64,000 nt of DNA. Origin: Prochlorococcus marinus str. MIT 9107. Its GTDB lineage: Bacteria > Cyanobacteriota > Cyanobacteriia > PCC-6307 > Cyanobiaceae. The stretch is taken from positions 62,001 through 126,000 of the forward strand of contig NZ_JNAI01000003.1 in assembly GCF_000759855.1 (NCBI RefSeq). The letters are read 5' to 3'. Both the position numbers and the translations under genes were made by a program. Under the pieces are notes generated by a model. That model saw only the letters and a program-made list of their open reading frames with translations. It was not told the DNA's origin and did no database searches. How positions within the stretch are numbered: the first letter of the stretch is position 1; each line of letters begins with the position of its first letter. Positions 55,662-64,000 of this stretch are shown here, one piece after another.

Positions 55662-56936
55662 TTATTTTTTTCCTTTTAGTAGAAAAATAGGATTATTTGG
55701 TTCTAATCGCATTCCCTCGGCGATACTTAAGCTTTTATAAGTCTGAATTAAATTTAAATTTGTTTTGAAATTATTATCTTCTAATTCCTTTTTCAATTCT
55801 TTAATATTGTGAATGTCAATTATTGGGATAACAATAATATCTCCAATACTCATACCCTCAGCCAGGGTATTAATAATTTGAAGTTTAGTCTTTTTATCAC
55901 ATCCTCCAATTACTAATCTATTTGGTTTTTCAAAAGAACTTAAATTTCTCGTATTCAAAGTATTATTTATGTCTTCTTCAAAAATAAATTTTGGTTCAAC
56001 ACCAAGTCTTTTTGAGTTTTCTAATATTAATGCTTTTGAACCAATCCTTTGATCTATACAAAACAAATTTAAATTAGGCCTTAATTTTAATGCCTCTAAA
56101 CCAATTGACCCACAACCTGCTCCTATATCCCAAATGACACCATTTTTCGGGAGCTCTAAATCAGCTAAGATTTGAATGCGAACCTCCCTTTTAGTAAATA
56201 AATTTGGTCTATCATCAAAAGTTTTAAAAATATGGTCACTGATTCCAAAAAGAGGGAGATTATGGTTTGAGTAAATTTTCTTTGTTTGTGTAAGTATAAC
56301 AATGTTCAAACTTGATATATCAGAGGGTAATGACTCTTTAAGATTTAATTTTCTTATATTTTCATTGTCAAATCCTAGCTCTTCACAGAGCCAAATATCA
56401 TATAAGTCAATCAGATTTAATTCGGATAAGTTTTTTTTGATTATTTCTAAACTTCTCTTATTTGAATCTGTAATAATGGTCAAACTTTTCGGCCTTGCTT
56501 TAAGAGCCCCAATTAACTTAGTAGAATCTCTGCCGTGAATACTTACGCTAACAGAATCTTGCCATGGGATCTTTAACTTATTAAATGCTAATTGAATGCA
56601 AGTATTTGAAGGGTAGAAACTTAATTCATCTTTTTTAAAGTTTTCTAGTAGTATTCTCCCAATTCCAAACCAAAGTGGATCTCCTCTCGAAATTAAAATA
56701 ACATCTGTTTTTTGAGATCTAAGCCAGTTAAGAAGCTCGTTATTACTGTTGCTTGAAAAAAATGATTTCTTTTTTCCTAAATCATTTTCGCTCCATGATT
56801 TAATTTCTTCAAAATATGAATTGGGAACAGCAATATTCTCTGTCTTTAAAAATAGATCTTGTAATTTGGAAGATAAATCTCTAAATATATATGAATTAAT
56901 ACCTACTACATGAATTTTTCTATTAACTTCGGTCAT
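55662..56936 (-). CDS. cobL: Precorrin-6Y C5,15-methyltransferase (CbiE-CbiT fusion)
   Basis: A 424-residue two-domain enzyme of corrin-ring synthesis. The N-terminal tetrapyrrole methylase (about 5-220) has VILISRGDPLWFGIGR, FYPSNTCIQLAF and a SIHGRDS segment. The C-terminal CbiT methyltransferase (about 235-424) starts FTKREVRIQILADLEL and has the SAM loop WDIGAGCGSIGLEAL. It methylates C5 and C15 and decarboxylates the ring. cobD at 8259 is a later step of the same pathway. Confidence 0.93.
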   Translation of the reverse strand: MTEVNRKIHVVGINSYIFRDLSSKLQDLFLKTENIAVPNSYFEEIKSWSENDLGKKKSFFSSNSNNELLNWLRSQKTDVILISRGDPLWFGIGRILLENFKKDELSFYPSNTCIQLAFNKLKIPWQDSVSVSIHGRDSTKLIGALKARPKSLTIITDSNKRSLEIIKKNLSELNLIDLYDIWLCEELGFDNENIRKLNLKESLPSDISSLNIVILTQTKKIYSNHNLPLFGISDHIFKTFDDRPNLFTKREVRIQILADLELPKNGVIWDIGAGCGSIGLEALKLRPNLNLFCIDQRIGSKALILENSKRLGVEPKFIFEEDINNTLNTRNLSSFEKPNRLVIGGCDKKTKLQIINTLAEGMSIGDIIVIPIIDIHNIKELKKELEDNNFKTNLNLIQTYKSLSIAEGMRLEPNNPIFLLKGKK

Positions 56937-57019
56937 AAATATTTAATGAAAAGGAACTAAATTGTTTGAATGTTGTATTAAATTATCTTATTATTATTCG
57001 AGTTATCATAGTAAATTAA

Positions 57020-57271
57020 TTGTCTGAAAGGAGAAAGAGATTACATGATTTATTGTTAACTCTAATTAATAAAGATAGTGAATTTGAGTTTATTGAAGAA
57101 GATTCTAGTGATTTAACATCTAGCTATTCTGAAAAAGACACTTTGAATTTATCTCGAGTTATAAAAAAAAATCGTAAAATAATCAAAAGATACCAAGCTA
57201 TTGTTAGAACAGCTGTAACTCTAGATGCTCTGATGGATTCTGAAAATGAAGAAAATTACAAAATCAAATAA
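57020..57271 (+). CDS. Small hydrophilic protein, unknown function
   Basis: An 83-residue charged protein, probably helical, from a TTG at 57020 (SERRKRLHDLLLTLINKD...). It has an acidic middle part and a basic segment KKNRKIIKRYQAIVRTAVTL. It overlaps the next gene by 26 nt. No family was recognised, but the layout of similar small genes upstream of an exported protein suggests real coding. No function is proposed. Confidence 0.6.
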   Translation: MSERRKRLHDLLLTLINKDSEFEFIEEDSSDLTSSYSEKDTLNLSRVIKKNRKIIKRYQAIVRTAVTLDALMDSENEENYKIK

Positions 57272-57746
57272 AAATATTTTTTTAAAAGGAATATTACCTT
57301 TACTTTTACTAATATCCTTTGTTTTTAGCCCAATAAAAGTATCTGCAGAAGTGGCAGAAACAGAAATAAATGGAGAATTAATAAATGCTAGCAGTGAGTT
57401 TTTAAGGGACCTGGACTTTGAAACTTGGCAATTAGTAGCTTATAAATCTCCACTTTTTGAAGATAAATTGATCTTGAGGGTAATAGGATATCCAGGTAAT
57501 CTTAGGATTGATCATCCCACAGGATTAAATGTTGAATCTGGAAGAAAGAAATGGATCTTAGATGACAAGACATTACTTAACGTGGCATTAGCAAATGACG
57601 GAAGGCAAGCTGCTGCCGAATTTGATCTTGATGAGCTTATTCAAACAATAGATAAAAATAGACCATTAAGACTATCTTTGTCAGGTGTTTTTTCAGAGTT
57701 ACCTGTTCCTCCCTTTGTTGTTAAAGAGTGGAGATCATTAAACTGA
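57246..57746 (+). CDS. Exported DUF3122-like protein
   Basis: A 166-residue protein with a Sec signal peptide (FLKGILPLLLLISFVFSPIKVSA, likely cleaved near residue 34). The mature domain has FETWQLVAYKSP, LILRVIGYPGNLRIDHPTGL and KKWILDDKTLLNVALAN, which resemble the cyanobacterial DUF3122 family as far as I recall. It should act in the periplasm or lumen. It overlaps the previous gene by 26 nt and lies 15 nt before ribD. Function is unknown. Confidence 0.6.
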   Translation: MKKITKSNKNIFLKGILPLLLLISFVFSPIKVSAEVAETEINGELINASSEFLRDLDFETWQLVAYKSPLFEDKLILRVIGYPGNLRIDHPTGLNVESGRKKWILDDKTLLNVALANDGRQAAAEFDLDELIQTIDKNRPLRLSLSGVFSELPVPPFVVKEWRSLN

Positions 57747-57761
57747 ATTTGATTTTTGAGG

Positions 57762-58856
57762 ATGTCTAAAAAAAATGTAAGCCATGCAAAATGGATGAAA
57801 AGAGCAATTTTTTTGGCTTCGTTAGGTAGAAATACAACGAGTCCCAACCCTAATGTAGGAGCGGTAATACTTGATAAAAATGGAGATCTTATTTCAGAAG
57901 GATTTCATTACAAGGCTGGGATGCCTCATGCTGAGGCAATGGCTTTTAATAATCTAAAAAAAGATGCTAAAGGAGGATCAATGTATGTAAATCTTGAACC
58001 TTGCTGCCACCATGGTAAAACACCTCCATGTGTAGATAAGGTCATATCCTCTGGGATAAAAAAGGTATATGTATCAATTGAGGACCCTGATAAAAGAGTC
58101 TCTGGTAAAGGTATTAAGCTGCTAAAAGAAGCTGGAATACAAGTTCACTTAGGATTGTGTAAAAAAGAATCCTTAGATTTAAATAAGGCTTTCATTCATA
58201 AGAATATTACTAAAAAGGCATTTGGTGTTCTTAAATGGGCTATGAGTATTGATGGAAGAATAGCTTTAAAAAATGGGAAAAGTAAATGGATTACTAATGA
58301 AGAATCGAGGTCATTAGTTCACTATTTGAGAGCAGAATTTGATGCAATAATCATTGGTGGAAACACTTTAAGAAATGATAACCCACTTTTGACTACTAGA
58401 GGTTCAAAAAATCCTGAGCCTTTGCGAGTTGTTTTTACAAAAAGTTTGAATCTGCCTTCAAAATCTAATCTTTGGGATTGTAATAAGGCAAAAACTTTAG
58501 TTATTTATGATTCTTCTACAGCAAATGAACATTACCTCACAAGGATTCCGAAATGTGTGGAGGTTGAAAAGGTATCGTCAGATAATCCAGAGTTAATTTC
58601 AAAAATACTTGCTAAAAGAGGGTGTAATAAAGTTCTTTGGGAATGTGGCCCTAGATTGGCTACCGCAGCTATCCAATCTAATTGTATTCAAGAAATTATC
58701 ACTTTTATTGCTCCAAAAATTTTAGGTGGAGAAAATAGTATGAATCCCTTTGGTGATTTTGAGTTTAAAGAAATGCATGAAATTATTAAATTAAGAGCTT
58801 CTCAGTTTAGTTTGATTGGGAATGATATATGCGTTAAGAGTTCATTTGAAAATTAA
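57762..58856 (+). CDS. ribD: Riboflavin biosynthesis deaminase/reductase RibD
   Basis: A 364-residue bifunctional enzyme. The N-terminal Zn deaminase has PHAEAMAFNNL and NLEPCCHHGKTPPC, giving the His and two Cys ligands. The C-terminal reductase domain has LKWAMSIDGRIALKNGKSKW, FDAIIIGGNTLRNDNPLLTT and GPRLATA. I start at the ATG at 57762; a TTG two codons upstream is also possible. A GAGG lies immediately before the ATG, which is closer than ideal for a ribosome-binding site. It follows the DUF3122-like gene closely. Confidence 0.95.
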   Translation: MSKKNVSHAKWMKRAIFLASLGRNTTSPNPNVGAVILDKNGDLISEGFHYKAGMPHAEAMAFNNLKKDAKGGSMYVNLEPCCHHGKTPPCVDKVISSGIKKVYVSIEDPDKRVSGKGIKLLKEAGIQVHLGLCKKESLDLNKAFIHKNITKKAFGVLKWAMSIDGRIALKNGKSKWITNEESRSLVHYLRAEFDAIIIGGNTLRNDNPLLTTRGSKNPEPLRVVFTKSLNLPSKSNLWDCNKAKTLVIYDSSTANEHYLTRIPKCVEVEKVSSDNPELISKILAKRGCNKVLWECGPRLATAAIQSNCIQEIITFIAPKILGGENSMNPFGDFEFKEMHEIIKLRASQFSLIGNDICVKSSFEN

Positions 58857-58970
58857 TTTTTATACTAATTTCTATGGGTCAATATATCGTACGGTTCTTA
58901 CCCAAAAAAAATAATACAGATACGGAAACTATTCATTTAGTTTATAATAAGTTCAAAATTGATCACAACC

Positions 58971-60833
58971 ATGCCAATAAGACAAGACGATAATCAACCT
59001 AATAGAAGATTTGGAATTGTGAATATAATTTTGATAGGAGTTGGAGCATTACTTCTTTTTAGTAGCCTCTTCCCTAATCAAAATATGCAAATTCCCAGGG
59101 TTCCTTACTCTTTATTTATAGATCAGGTTAATGATGGAGAAGTTAAGCGTGCATATATAACTCAAGAACAAATTAGATATGAGTTAAATGGAGCTGAAGA
59201 AGGTGCACCTTCAGTTTTAGCAACAACTCCAATTTTTGATATGGACCTCCCCCAAAGGTTAGAAAGTAAAGGGGTTGAATTCGCGGCTGCTCCTCCGAAA
59301 AAACCTAATATTTTCTCAACTATTTTGAGCTGGGTAGTTCCTCCTTTAATTTTCATCCTTGTTTTACAATTTTTTGCTAGAAGAAGCATGGGAGGTGGAG
59401 GTGCCCAAGGAGCTCTAAGTTTTACCAAAAGTAAAGCTAAAGTTTATGTCCCCGATGATGAATCAAAGGTAACATTTGCCGATGTTGCAGGAGTTGATGA
59501 AGCCAAGGATGAATTAACAGAAATAGTTGATTTTTTGAAAAAACCAGAAAGATATACTGATATAGGAGCTCGTATACCTAAAGGAGTTCTTCTTGTAGGA
59601 CCTCCAGGAACAGGAAAAACTCTTCTTTCAAAAGCCGTAGCGGGAGAAGCAGAAGTTCCTTTCTTCATTATTTCGGGTTCTGAATTTGTTGAACTTTTTG
59701 TTGGTGCTGGTGCTGCAAGAGTTAGGGATTTATTTGAACAAGCTAAGAAAAAAGCTCCTTGCATAATTTTTATTGATGAATTGGATGCTATCGGTAAAAG
59801 TAGATCTGGTTCTATGGGTGTCGTTGGCGGAAATGATGAAAGAGAACAAACTTTGAACCAGCTTCTTACTGAAATGGATGGTTTTGCTTCTGCAGATAAA
59901 CCAGTAATAGTTCTTGCAGCTACTAACCAACCAGAAGTCCTTGATGCTGCTTTATTAAGGCCTGGAAGATTTGATAGACAAGTGTTAGTTGATAGACCAG
60001 ATTTGTCTGGAAGAAAGACAATTTTAGAGATATACACCAAAAAGGTTAAATTATCAGATTCTATTGATTTAGATTCTATAGCTCAAGCTACAAGTGGTTT
60101 TGCTGGTGCAGACTTGGCGAATATGGTTAATGAGGCGGCTCTACTAGCAGCAAGAGCCAAGAGAAAAAGTGTTGAGCAACAGGATTTGAGTGAAGCGATA
60201 GAAAGAGTTGTAGCTGGTTTAGAAAAGAAGAGTCGTGTTTTGCAAGATGATGAGAAGAAAGTTGTTGCCTATCATGAAGTTGGTCATGCAATCGTTGGTC
60301 ATCTTATGCCTGGGGGGTCAAAAGTTGCGAAGATTTCAATTGTACCGAGAGGGATGAGTGCACTTGGTTATACTCTTCAACTGCCAACTGAAGAAAGGTT
60401 CTTGAATTCAAAAGAGGAGCTAAAAGGACAAATAGCTACACTACTTGGAGGAAGATCTGCAGAGGAAGTTGTTTTTGGAAAGATTACAACTGGTGCTTCA
60501 AATGATTTACAAAGAGCAACTGATATTGCAGAACAGATGGTAGGTACATTTGGTATGAGTGATATCCTTGGTCCACTTGCTTATGATAAGCAAGGTGGTG
60601 GGCAATTTCTGGGGAATGGAAATAATCCAAGAAGATCTGTTAGTGATGCTACTGCTCAAGCAATAGACAAAGAGGTTAGAGATCTTGTTGATGATGCGCA
60701 TGAAACTGCACTCAATATTTTAAGGAATAACTTACCATTACTTGAATCGATTTCTCAAAAAATTCTTCAGGAAGAGGTTATAGAAGGAGAAGATCTGAAA
60801 ACTCTCTTAGCAGAAAGTAAAATGCCCGCATAG
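58971..60833 (+). CDS. ftsH: ATP-dependent membrane metalloprotease FtsH
   Basis: A 620-residue AAA+ protease from the ATG at 58971 (MPIRQDDNQPNRRFG); four extra codons upstream begin with TTG and are unlikely. Two membrane helices (about 16-33 and 115-135) flank a lumenal domain. The AAA module has Walker A GPPGTGKT (about 210-217), Walker B IIFIDELDAIG and the SRH ATNQPEVLDAALLRPGRFDR. The Zn site is HEVGH at 435-439. In cyanobacteria FtsH complexes remove damaged D1 from photosystem II. Which of the several paralogues this is cannot be decided here. argF follows after 28 nt. Confidence 0.96.
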   Translation: MPIRQDDNQPNRRFGIVNIILIGVGALLLFSSLFPNQNMQIPRVPYSLFIDQVNDGEVKRAYITQEQIRYELNGAEEGAPSVLATTPIFDMDLPQRLESKGVEFAAAPPKKPNIFSTILSWVVPPLIFILVLQFFARRSMGGGGAQGALSFTKSKAKVYVPDDESKVTFADVAGVDEAKDELTEIVDFLKKPERYTDIGARIPKGVLLVGPPGTGKTLLSKAVAGEAEVPFFIISGSEFVELFVGAGAARVRDLFEQAKKKAPCIIFIDELDAIGKSRSGSMGVVGGNDEREQTLNQLLTEMDGFASADKPVIVLAATNQPEVLDAALLRPGRFDRQVLVDRPDLSGRKTILEIYTKKVKLSDSIDLDSIAQATSGFAGADLANMVNEAALLAARAKRKSVEQQDLSEAIERVVAGLEKKSRVLQDDEKKVVAYHEVGHAIVGHLMPGGSKVAKISIVPRGMSALGYTLQLPTEERFLNSKEELKGQIATLLGGRSAEEVVFGKITTGASNDLQRATDIAEQMVGTFGMSDILGPLAYDKQGGGQFLGNGNNPRRSVSDATAQAIDKEVRDLVDDAHETALNILRNNLPLLESISQKILQEEVIEGEDLKTLLAESKMPA

Positions 60834-60861
60834 TAGAATCTAGATCTAACTAGAATTATTC

Positions 60862-61788
60862 ATGATAAAACCAAATAAGCTTGCTAATAATAATTTTCTA
60901 TCAAGCCTGGATGTATCAACAGATGAAGCTTTACATATTCTAGAACTTGCAAAAAATTTTAAAAATAAAAGAATAGATATTGATTCAAATAATAAAGTTT
61001 TAGGCTTAATTTTTGATAAGTCATCAACTCGTACAAGAGTTAGTTTCCAAGTTGCTATGTCGAGGCTTGGTGGAACCACTATCGATCTCAATCCGACAAC
61101 ATCGCAAATAGGAAGAGGAGAGCCAATTAAAGATACTGCAAGAGTTCTAAGTAGATATTGTGACGTTATAGCAATTCGAACATTTGATCATTTAGATTTG
61201 GAGGAATATGCAAAGTGGTCTACGAAGCCAGTTATTAATGCTCTTACAGATTTAGAACATCCTTGTCAGGCCTTAGCAGATTTTTTAACAATTCAAGAGG
61301 AATTTCTTGATTTTAAAGATGTAGTTTTGACATTTATTGGTGATGGCAATAATGTCGCAAATTCTCTTATTTTATGTGGGGCATTATTAGGAGTAGAAGT
61401 TAGAATTGCCTGCCCTAAAGGTTATGAACCTAACTCTTTGGTGCTTAAAAAAGCATATGAAATTTATAAAAATAAAGATTTACTGAAAATTACTAATGAT
61501 CCTAACATTGCTGTTTTAGGAGCAAACGTTATCTATACAGATGTTTGGTCATCCATGGGTGAAGAAAATAAAAAGGCAGAAAAAGATAAATCTTTTAATG
61601 GATTCACTATTGATAGTAATTTAGTTAGTAAGGCTAATAAAGATGCTATTGTTCTACATTGCCTTCCTGCTTATAGATCTAAAGAGATAACTGATGAGGT
61701 ATTTGAAAGTAAAAAAAATAGAATTTTTGGTCAAGCAGAAAATAGATTGCATGCTCAACAAGCACTTTTGGCTTGTCTTCTTTCATAG
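60862..61788 (+). CDS. argF: Ornithine carbamoyltransferase
   Basis: A 308-residue enzyme making citrulline from ornithine and carbamoyl phosphate. The carbamoyl-phosphate motif STRTRVSFQ starts at residue 55; HPCQALADFL and the ornithine motif HCLPAYR (266-272) are present. It lies between ftsH and lexA. With argD at 24474, it is one of two arginine genes in the window. Confidence 0.96.
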   Translation: MIKPNKLANNNFLSSLDVSTDEALHILELAKNFKNKRIDIDSNNKVLGLIFDKSSTRTRVSFQVAMSRLGGTTIDLNPTTSQIGRGEPIKDTARVLSRYCDVIAIRTFDHLDLEEYAKWSTKPVINALTDLEHPCQALADFLTIQEEFLDFKDVVLTFIGDGNNVANSLILCGALLGVEVRIACPKGYEPNSLVLKKAYEIYKNKDLLKITNDPNIAVLGANVIYTDVWSSMGEENKKAEKDKSFNGFTIDSNLVSKANKDAIVLHCLPAYRSKEITDEVFESKKNRIFGQAENRLHAQQALLACLLS

Positions 61789-61815
61789 CATCACTTGCAA
61801 ACTTAATTTTTAAAT

Positions 61816-61829
61816 GATACAAATGTATT
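61816..61829. promoter_or_regulatory. Candidate LexA operator upstream of lexA
   Basis: GATACAAATGTATT is a near-perfect inverted repeat (ATACA-AA-TGTAT) placed 17 nt before the lexA ATG. Its layout fits the cyanobacterial SOS pattern RGTAC-N3D-GTWCB with one symmetrical mismatch on each side. It would suit autoregulation by LexA. No binding is proven. Confidence 0.45.
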
Positions 61830-61846
61830 AGAGTATATTTGTTTTA

Positions 61847-62464
61847 ATGACATCTCCTGTTGATAGCGATCTTACTGATGCTCAAAATGAGCTTTATGGA
61901 TGGATCAAGGATTATATGAAAAATTTTCAACATAGTCCATCTATAAGGCAAATGATGCAAGCAATGGGATTGAAATCGCCTGCACCTATTCAAAGTCGTT
62001 TAAAGCATCTTCAGGAAAAAGGCTATATTTCATGGCAAGAGGGCAAAGCTAGAACACTTCAAATTGTTGATGAAATAATAGAAGGAGTTCCAATTATGGG
62101 TTCTGTTGCGGCCGGTGGATTAATTGAGACGTTTTCAGACATTAATGAAAATTTAGATATTTCTGATGTTTTAAAGAAAAAGGATGTATTTGCTCTTACC
62201 GTTAATGGTGATTCAATGATAGATGCATATATAGCGGATGGAGATATGGTTTTGATGGAGCCAATTACTGATTCATATACTTTAAGAAATGGAACAATTG
62301 TTAGCGCAATGGTTCCAGGTTTAGGAACAACTTTAAAGTATTTTGTTAAGAGAGGAGGAAAAATATTTCTAGAAGCAGCAAATCCAGCTTATGACCCTAT
62401 TGAACTAAATTTAGATGAAGTTGTTTTTCAAGGAAAACTTTTAGCAGTTTGGAGGAAAATTTAA
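61847..62464 (+). CDS. lexA: LexA repressor (S24 family)
   Basis: A 205-residue repressor. A winged helix-turn-helix at about 8-75 (HSPSIRQMMQAMGLKSPAPI) precedes the self-cleavage site A89-G90 (SVAAGG). The catalytic dyad is S123 (GDSMID) and K164 (TLKYF). All elements for RecA-stimulated autocleavage are present, unlike the Synechocystis LexA, which lacks them. It is the last densely packed gene before a gene-poor region. Confidence 0.94.
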   Translation: MTSPVDSDLTDAQNELYGWIKDYMKNFQHSPSIRQMMQAMGLKSPAPIQSRLKHLQEKGYISWQEGKARTLQIVDEIIEGVPIMGSVAAGGLIETFSDINENLDISDVLKKKDVFALTVNGDSMIDAYIADGDMVLMEPITDSYTLRNGTIVSAMVPGLGTTLKYFVKRGGKIFLEAANPAYDPIELNLDEVVFQGKLLAVWRKI

Positions 62465-62595
62465 AGTTTGTAATGATAATAAATAGAAATATTAATTAAA
62501 TTGTTCAAGTTCTTAATTTAAAAAGATAAATAAAATTTCAAAATTCTGAAGAACCCTGAGGAACCTATATTTTTCATATTTATGTTGATCAGTAA

Positions 62596-63318
62596 TCATT
62601 GAATTTGTATCACAACTTGTCCAGCGTTCATATTGAAAGCTTTATATTTAAACTCATTGCTTTCAAATACCTCTATAAGTGCTTTATATTCTCCCTCTTT
62701 CCAATTAATGTGATTATAAAGCTCATCAAAAATAATTACACTCCCTTTTATAAGAAATGGTTTAATTTTTTCTAATGTGAATTTTGTTGGATTATAAATA
62801 TCCATATCCAAATGAACAAAATTAATTTTAGGGTTATGATTTTTTAAAAATTGATCAAGTGTATTTTCAACATAACCAATTACTGGATTAACGTTTTTAT
62901 TTAATTTAGGTAATTTACCTCCTAAAGATAAACTTCCTTTTGGAGCATTGCCTTCCCATTCCTCTTTGAAACCATGAAAACTATCAAATGCGTAGAATTC
63001 CTTGACAAATTTTGAGAAAAAATTAGCGCTTTCCCCTCTCCAAACACCAAATTCTAGAGAATAGGTTGCATCTGTATTACTCATATCATTTTCCAAAGCT
63101 AAATTTATTGCATAATTTCTAATTGATTTGATATCAAAAAACCTTTGGCTACTTTTTAATTCATTTGAAAATACATCCCAAATTTCTTCTGACTTTTGTT
63201 TATTAAGCCTATTTATTAAACTATCTTCTTTAAATTCTGTAGGGGTAAGATAATAAAATATTCTAGATAATTTCTCAAGTAAATTTTTTACTAGAAGATT
63301 TTTATTTAAAGATTTCAT
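62596..63318 (-). CDS. TylF/macrocin-O-methyltransferase-like SAM enzyme
   Basis: A 240-residue protein with a class I SAM-methyltransferase fold: LEFGVWRGESANFFSKFV (the SAM loop; about 108-125), FYAFDSFHGF, VHLDMDIYNPTKFTLEKIKP and IIFDELYNHINW. The DMD and FDE acidic groups match the metal site of TylF and macrocin O-methyltransferases, which methylate sugar hydroxyls. Such genes are common in polysaccharide clusters. It stands alone with 131 nt (upstream lexA) and 620 nt (downstream) of spacer, in opposite direction to lexA, so it may belong to a variable island. The substrate is unknown. Confidence 0.75.
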   Translation of the reverse strand: MKSLNKNLLVKNLLEKLSRIFYYLTPTEFKEDSLINRLNKQKSEEIWDVFSNELKSSQRFFDIKSIRNYAINLALENDMSNTDATYSLEFGVWRGESANFFSKFVKEFYAFDSFHGFKEEWEGNAPKGSLSLGGKLPKLNKNVNPVIGYVENTLDQFLKNHNPKINFVHLDMDIYNPTKFTLEKIKPFLIKGSVIIFDELYNHINWKEGEYKALIEVFESNEFKYKAFNMNAGQVVIQIQ

Positions 63319-63938
63319 CTTGAATAACTAAATTGTTTTAACAACGTGATCATTTTATTCGATTTATTTATTAAATGTAGAATGTTAAGGGTTCAAAATA
63401 CTTAAAAAAAAATAATAAAGTAATTTTATTTACATGTGTGCTCTACTAATTTGAATATAAAATTTTTGTTTTACAAAACTGATCTTAGAAGTCTATTTTT
63501 TAATTAAAACAATGTTAAGAAGTACTAGATAATTTTAATTCATAATTCAGTTTATTTTCTGCACTAGAAAAGCTAGGAATATATTCAATCTAACAAAATT
63601 TATCTACATTAAAATTATGATCTATTTGTGACATCAGTAATTCTTATAATTATTTATGTAATGTAAGTATTAAATTTTTTACCTTGAAAAAATACTTTTA
63701 GATTAAATATTTTATACATCCTTTTTGGAAATAAATTAAATATATTCTTAGCCTAATAAAAGTTCAGGCTCGAAATGCTCTAATTATTGAATTAAAATAA
63801 ATTAAAACTTATAGAAATATAGACTCAGAGAAAATTACTTTTGTGTTTTACAATAAAACAATATATAAATTATTATTATTTTATTCTTGGTTTTAGAATA
63901 ATTAATTTAATTTTAAATGATACCTTAGTCCCATAATT
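63319..63938. other. 620-nt very AT-rich spacer without genes
   Basis: I find no credible ORF, tRNA or terminator in it. It is more AT-rich than the rest of the window, with long A/T runs. It separates the TylF-like gene from the start of a new plus-strand gene at 63939. It may hold promoters for both divergent genes. Its size is unusual for this compact genome. Confidence 0.5.
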
Positions 63939-64000
63939 ATGAAAAAATTTCTTAGAAAGTTTATTAATAGGCATTCATTTTTTATAGCTTTTGTTTCGAT
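63939..64000 (+). CDS. Start of an unidentified CDS, cut by the window edge
   Basis: Only 20 codons are present, from ATG at 63939: MKKFLRKFINRHSFFIAFVS. The basic start and following hydrophobic residues suggest a membrane segment or signal. Family cannot be recognised from so short a piece. It could also be a chance ORF. Confidence 0.35.
   Translation, partial: MKKFLRKFINRHSFFIAFVS

Noticed and set aside
59444-60040. 198-codon ORF antisense to ftsH
   Set aside because: It lies fully inside the conserved AAA domain of ftsH; it is a frame shadow without own features.
62540-62580. GAACC repeats after lexA as a terminator or attachment site
   Set aside because: The two GAACC copies are direct, not inverted, and no integrase or duplicated tRNA end is nearby.

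Overview
The window is a strongly AT-rich, gene-dense stretch of a picocyanobacterial chromosome and most resembles high-light-adapted Prochlorococcus. The evidence is the combination of a high-light-inducible (HLI) protein, a nickel superoxide dismutase with its maturation protease, the cyanobacterial ClpR/ClpP3 pair, the Ftn2/ZipN division protein, several cyanobacteria-only DUF families (3086, 3119, 3611, TIGR03792), very short intergenic spaces, overlapping genes and low G+C. No insertion sequence, prophage, integrase or CRISPR array was seen. Genus and clade are inferred from gene content, not from a database match.

Layout. 1-3700 (minus): a sugar-symporter-like gene, then a lipid-type ABC permease, DUF3119, DUF3086 and the first codons of plsY in one tight run. 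3750-6754: tRNA-Gly, a GlgX-type debranching enzyme, a long leader and HU. 6800-8200: small secreted or membrane proteins and an HLI gene. 8259-12819 (minus): membrane PIN-TRAM protein, clpR, clpP3, ilvC and cobD. 12916-16540: hemW, panB, SRP RNA and ftsZ. 16717-20474 (minus): tRNA-His, miaB, ddl, an unknown gene and ftsQ, leading into ftsZ. 20605-25736: an amidohydrolase/FAD-oxidoreductase pair, then tRNA-Leu, argD and folC on minus. 26023-31026: two micro-ORFs, murA, a TrmH-type methyltransferase, lpd and trpC. 31107-32610: the nickel module (transporter-like protein, sodX, sodN). 32690-39713: FKBP, lnt, mnmA, nnr, a group 2 sigma factor and pdhA. 39862-49533: ftn2, ffh, rpsP, phoH, a BI-1 protein, a hypothetical gene, era, a trmD-ispF fusion, a TIGR03792 protein and larB. 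49538-53593: micro-ORFs, thiS, thiE, ribF, DUF3611 and surE. 53662-62464: pheS, nadK, cobL, two small proteins, ribD, ftsH, argF and lexA. From 62465 on, coding density drops, with an isolated TylF-like methyltransferase and a very AT-rich spacer, as at the edge of a variable island.

Functional links. Both SRP components (ffs RNA and Ffh) lie in the window. Cell division and wall synthesis share one run (ddl, ftsQ, ftsZ), with murA and ftn2 elsewhere. tRNA modification (miaB, mnmA, trmD), protein quality control (ClpR/P3, FtsH, a BI-1 protein, FKBP) and cofactor synthesis (cobD, cobL, thiE/S, ribD, ribF, folC, panB, nadK) are well represented. The most notable features are the in-frame trmD-ispF fusion, a TrmH-family gene whose conserved N-terminus has no ordinary start codon, argD beginning 5 nt after a tRNA, and an ATGA-coupled pair of micro-ORFs.
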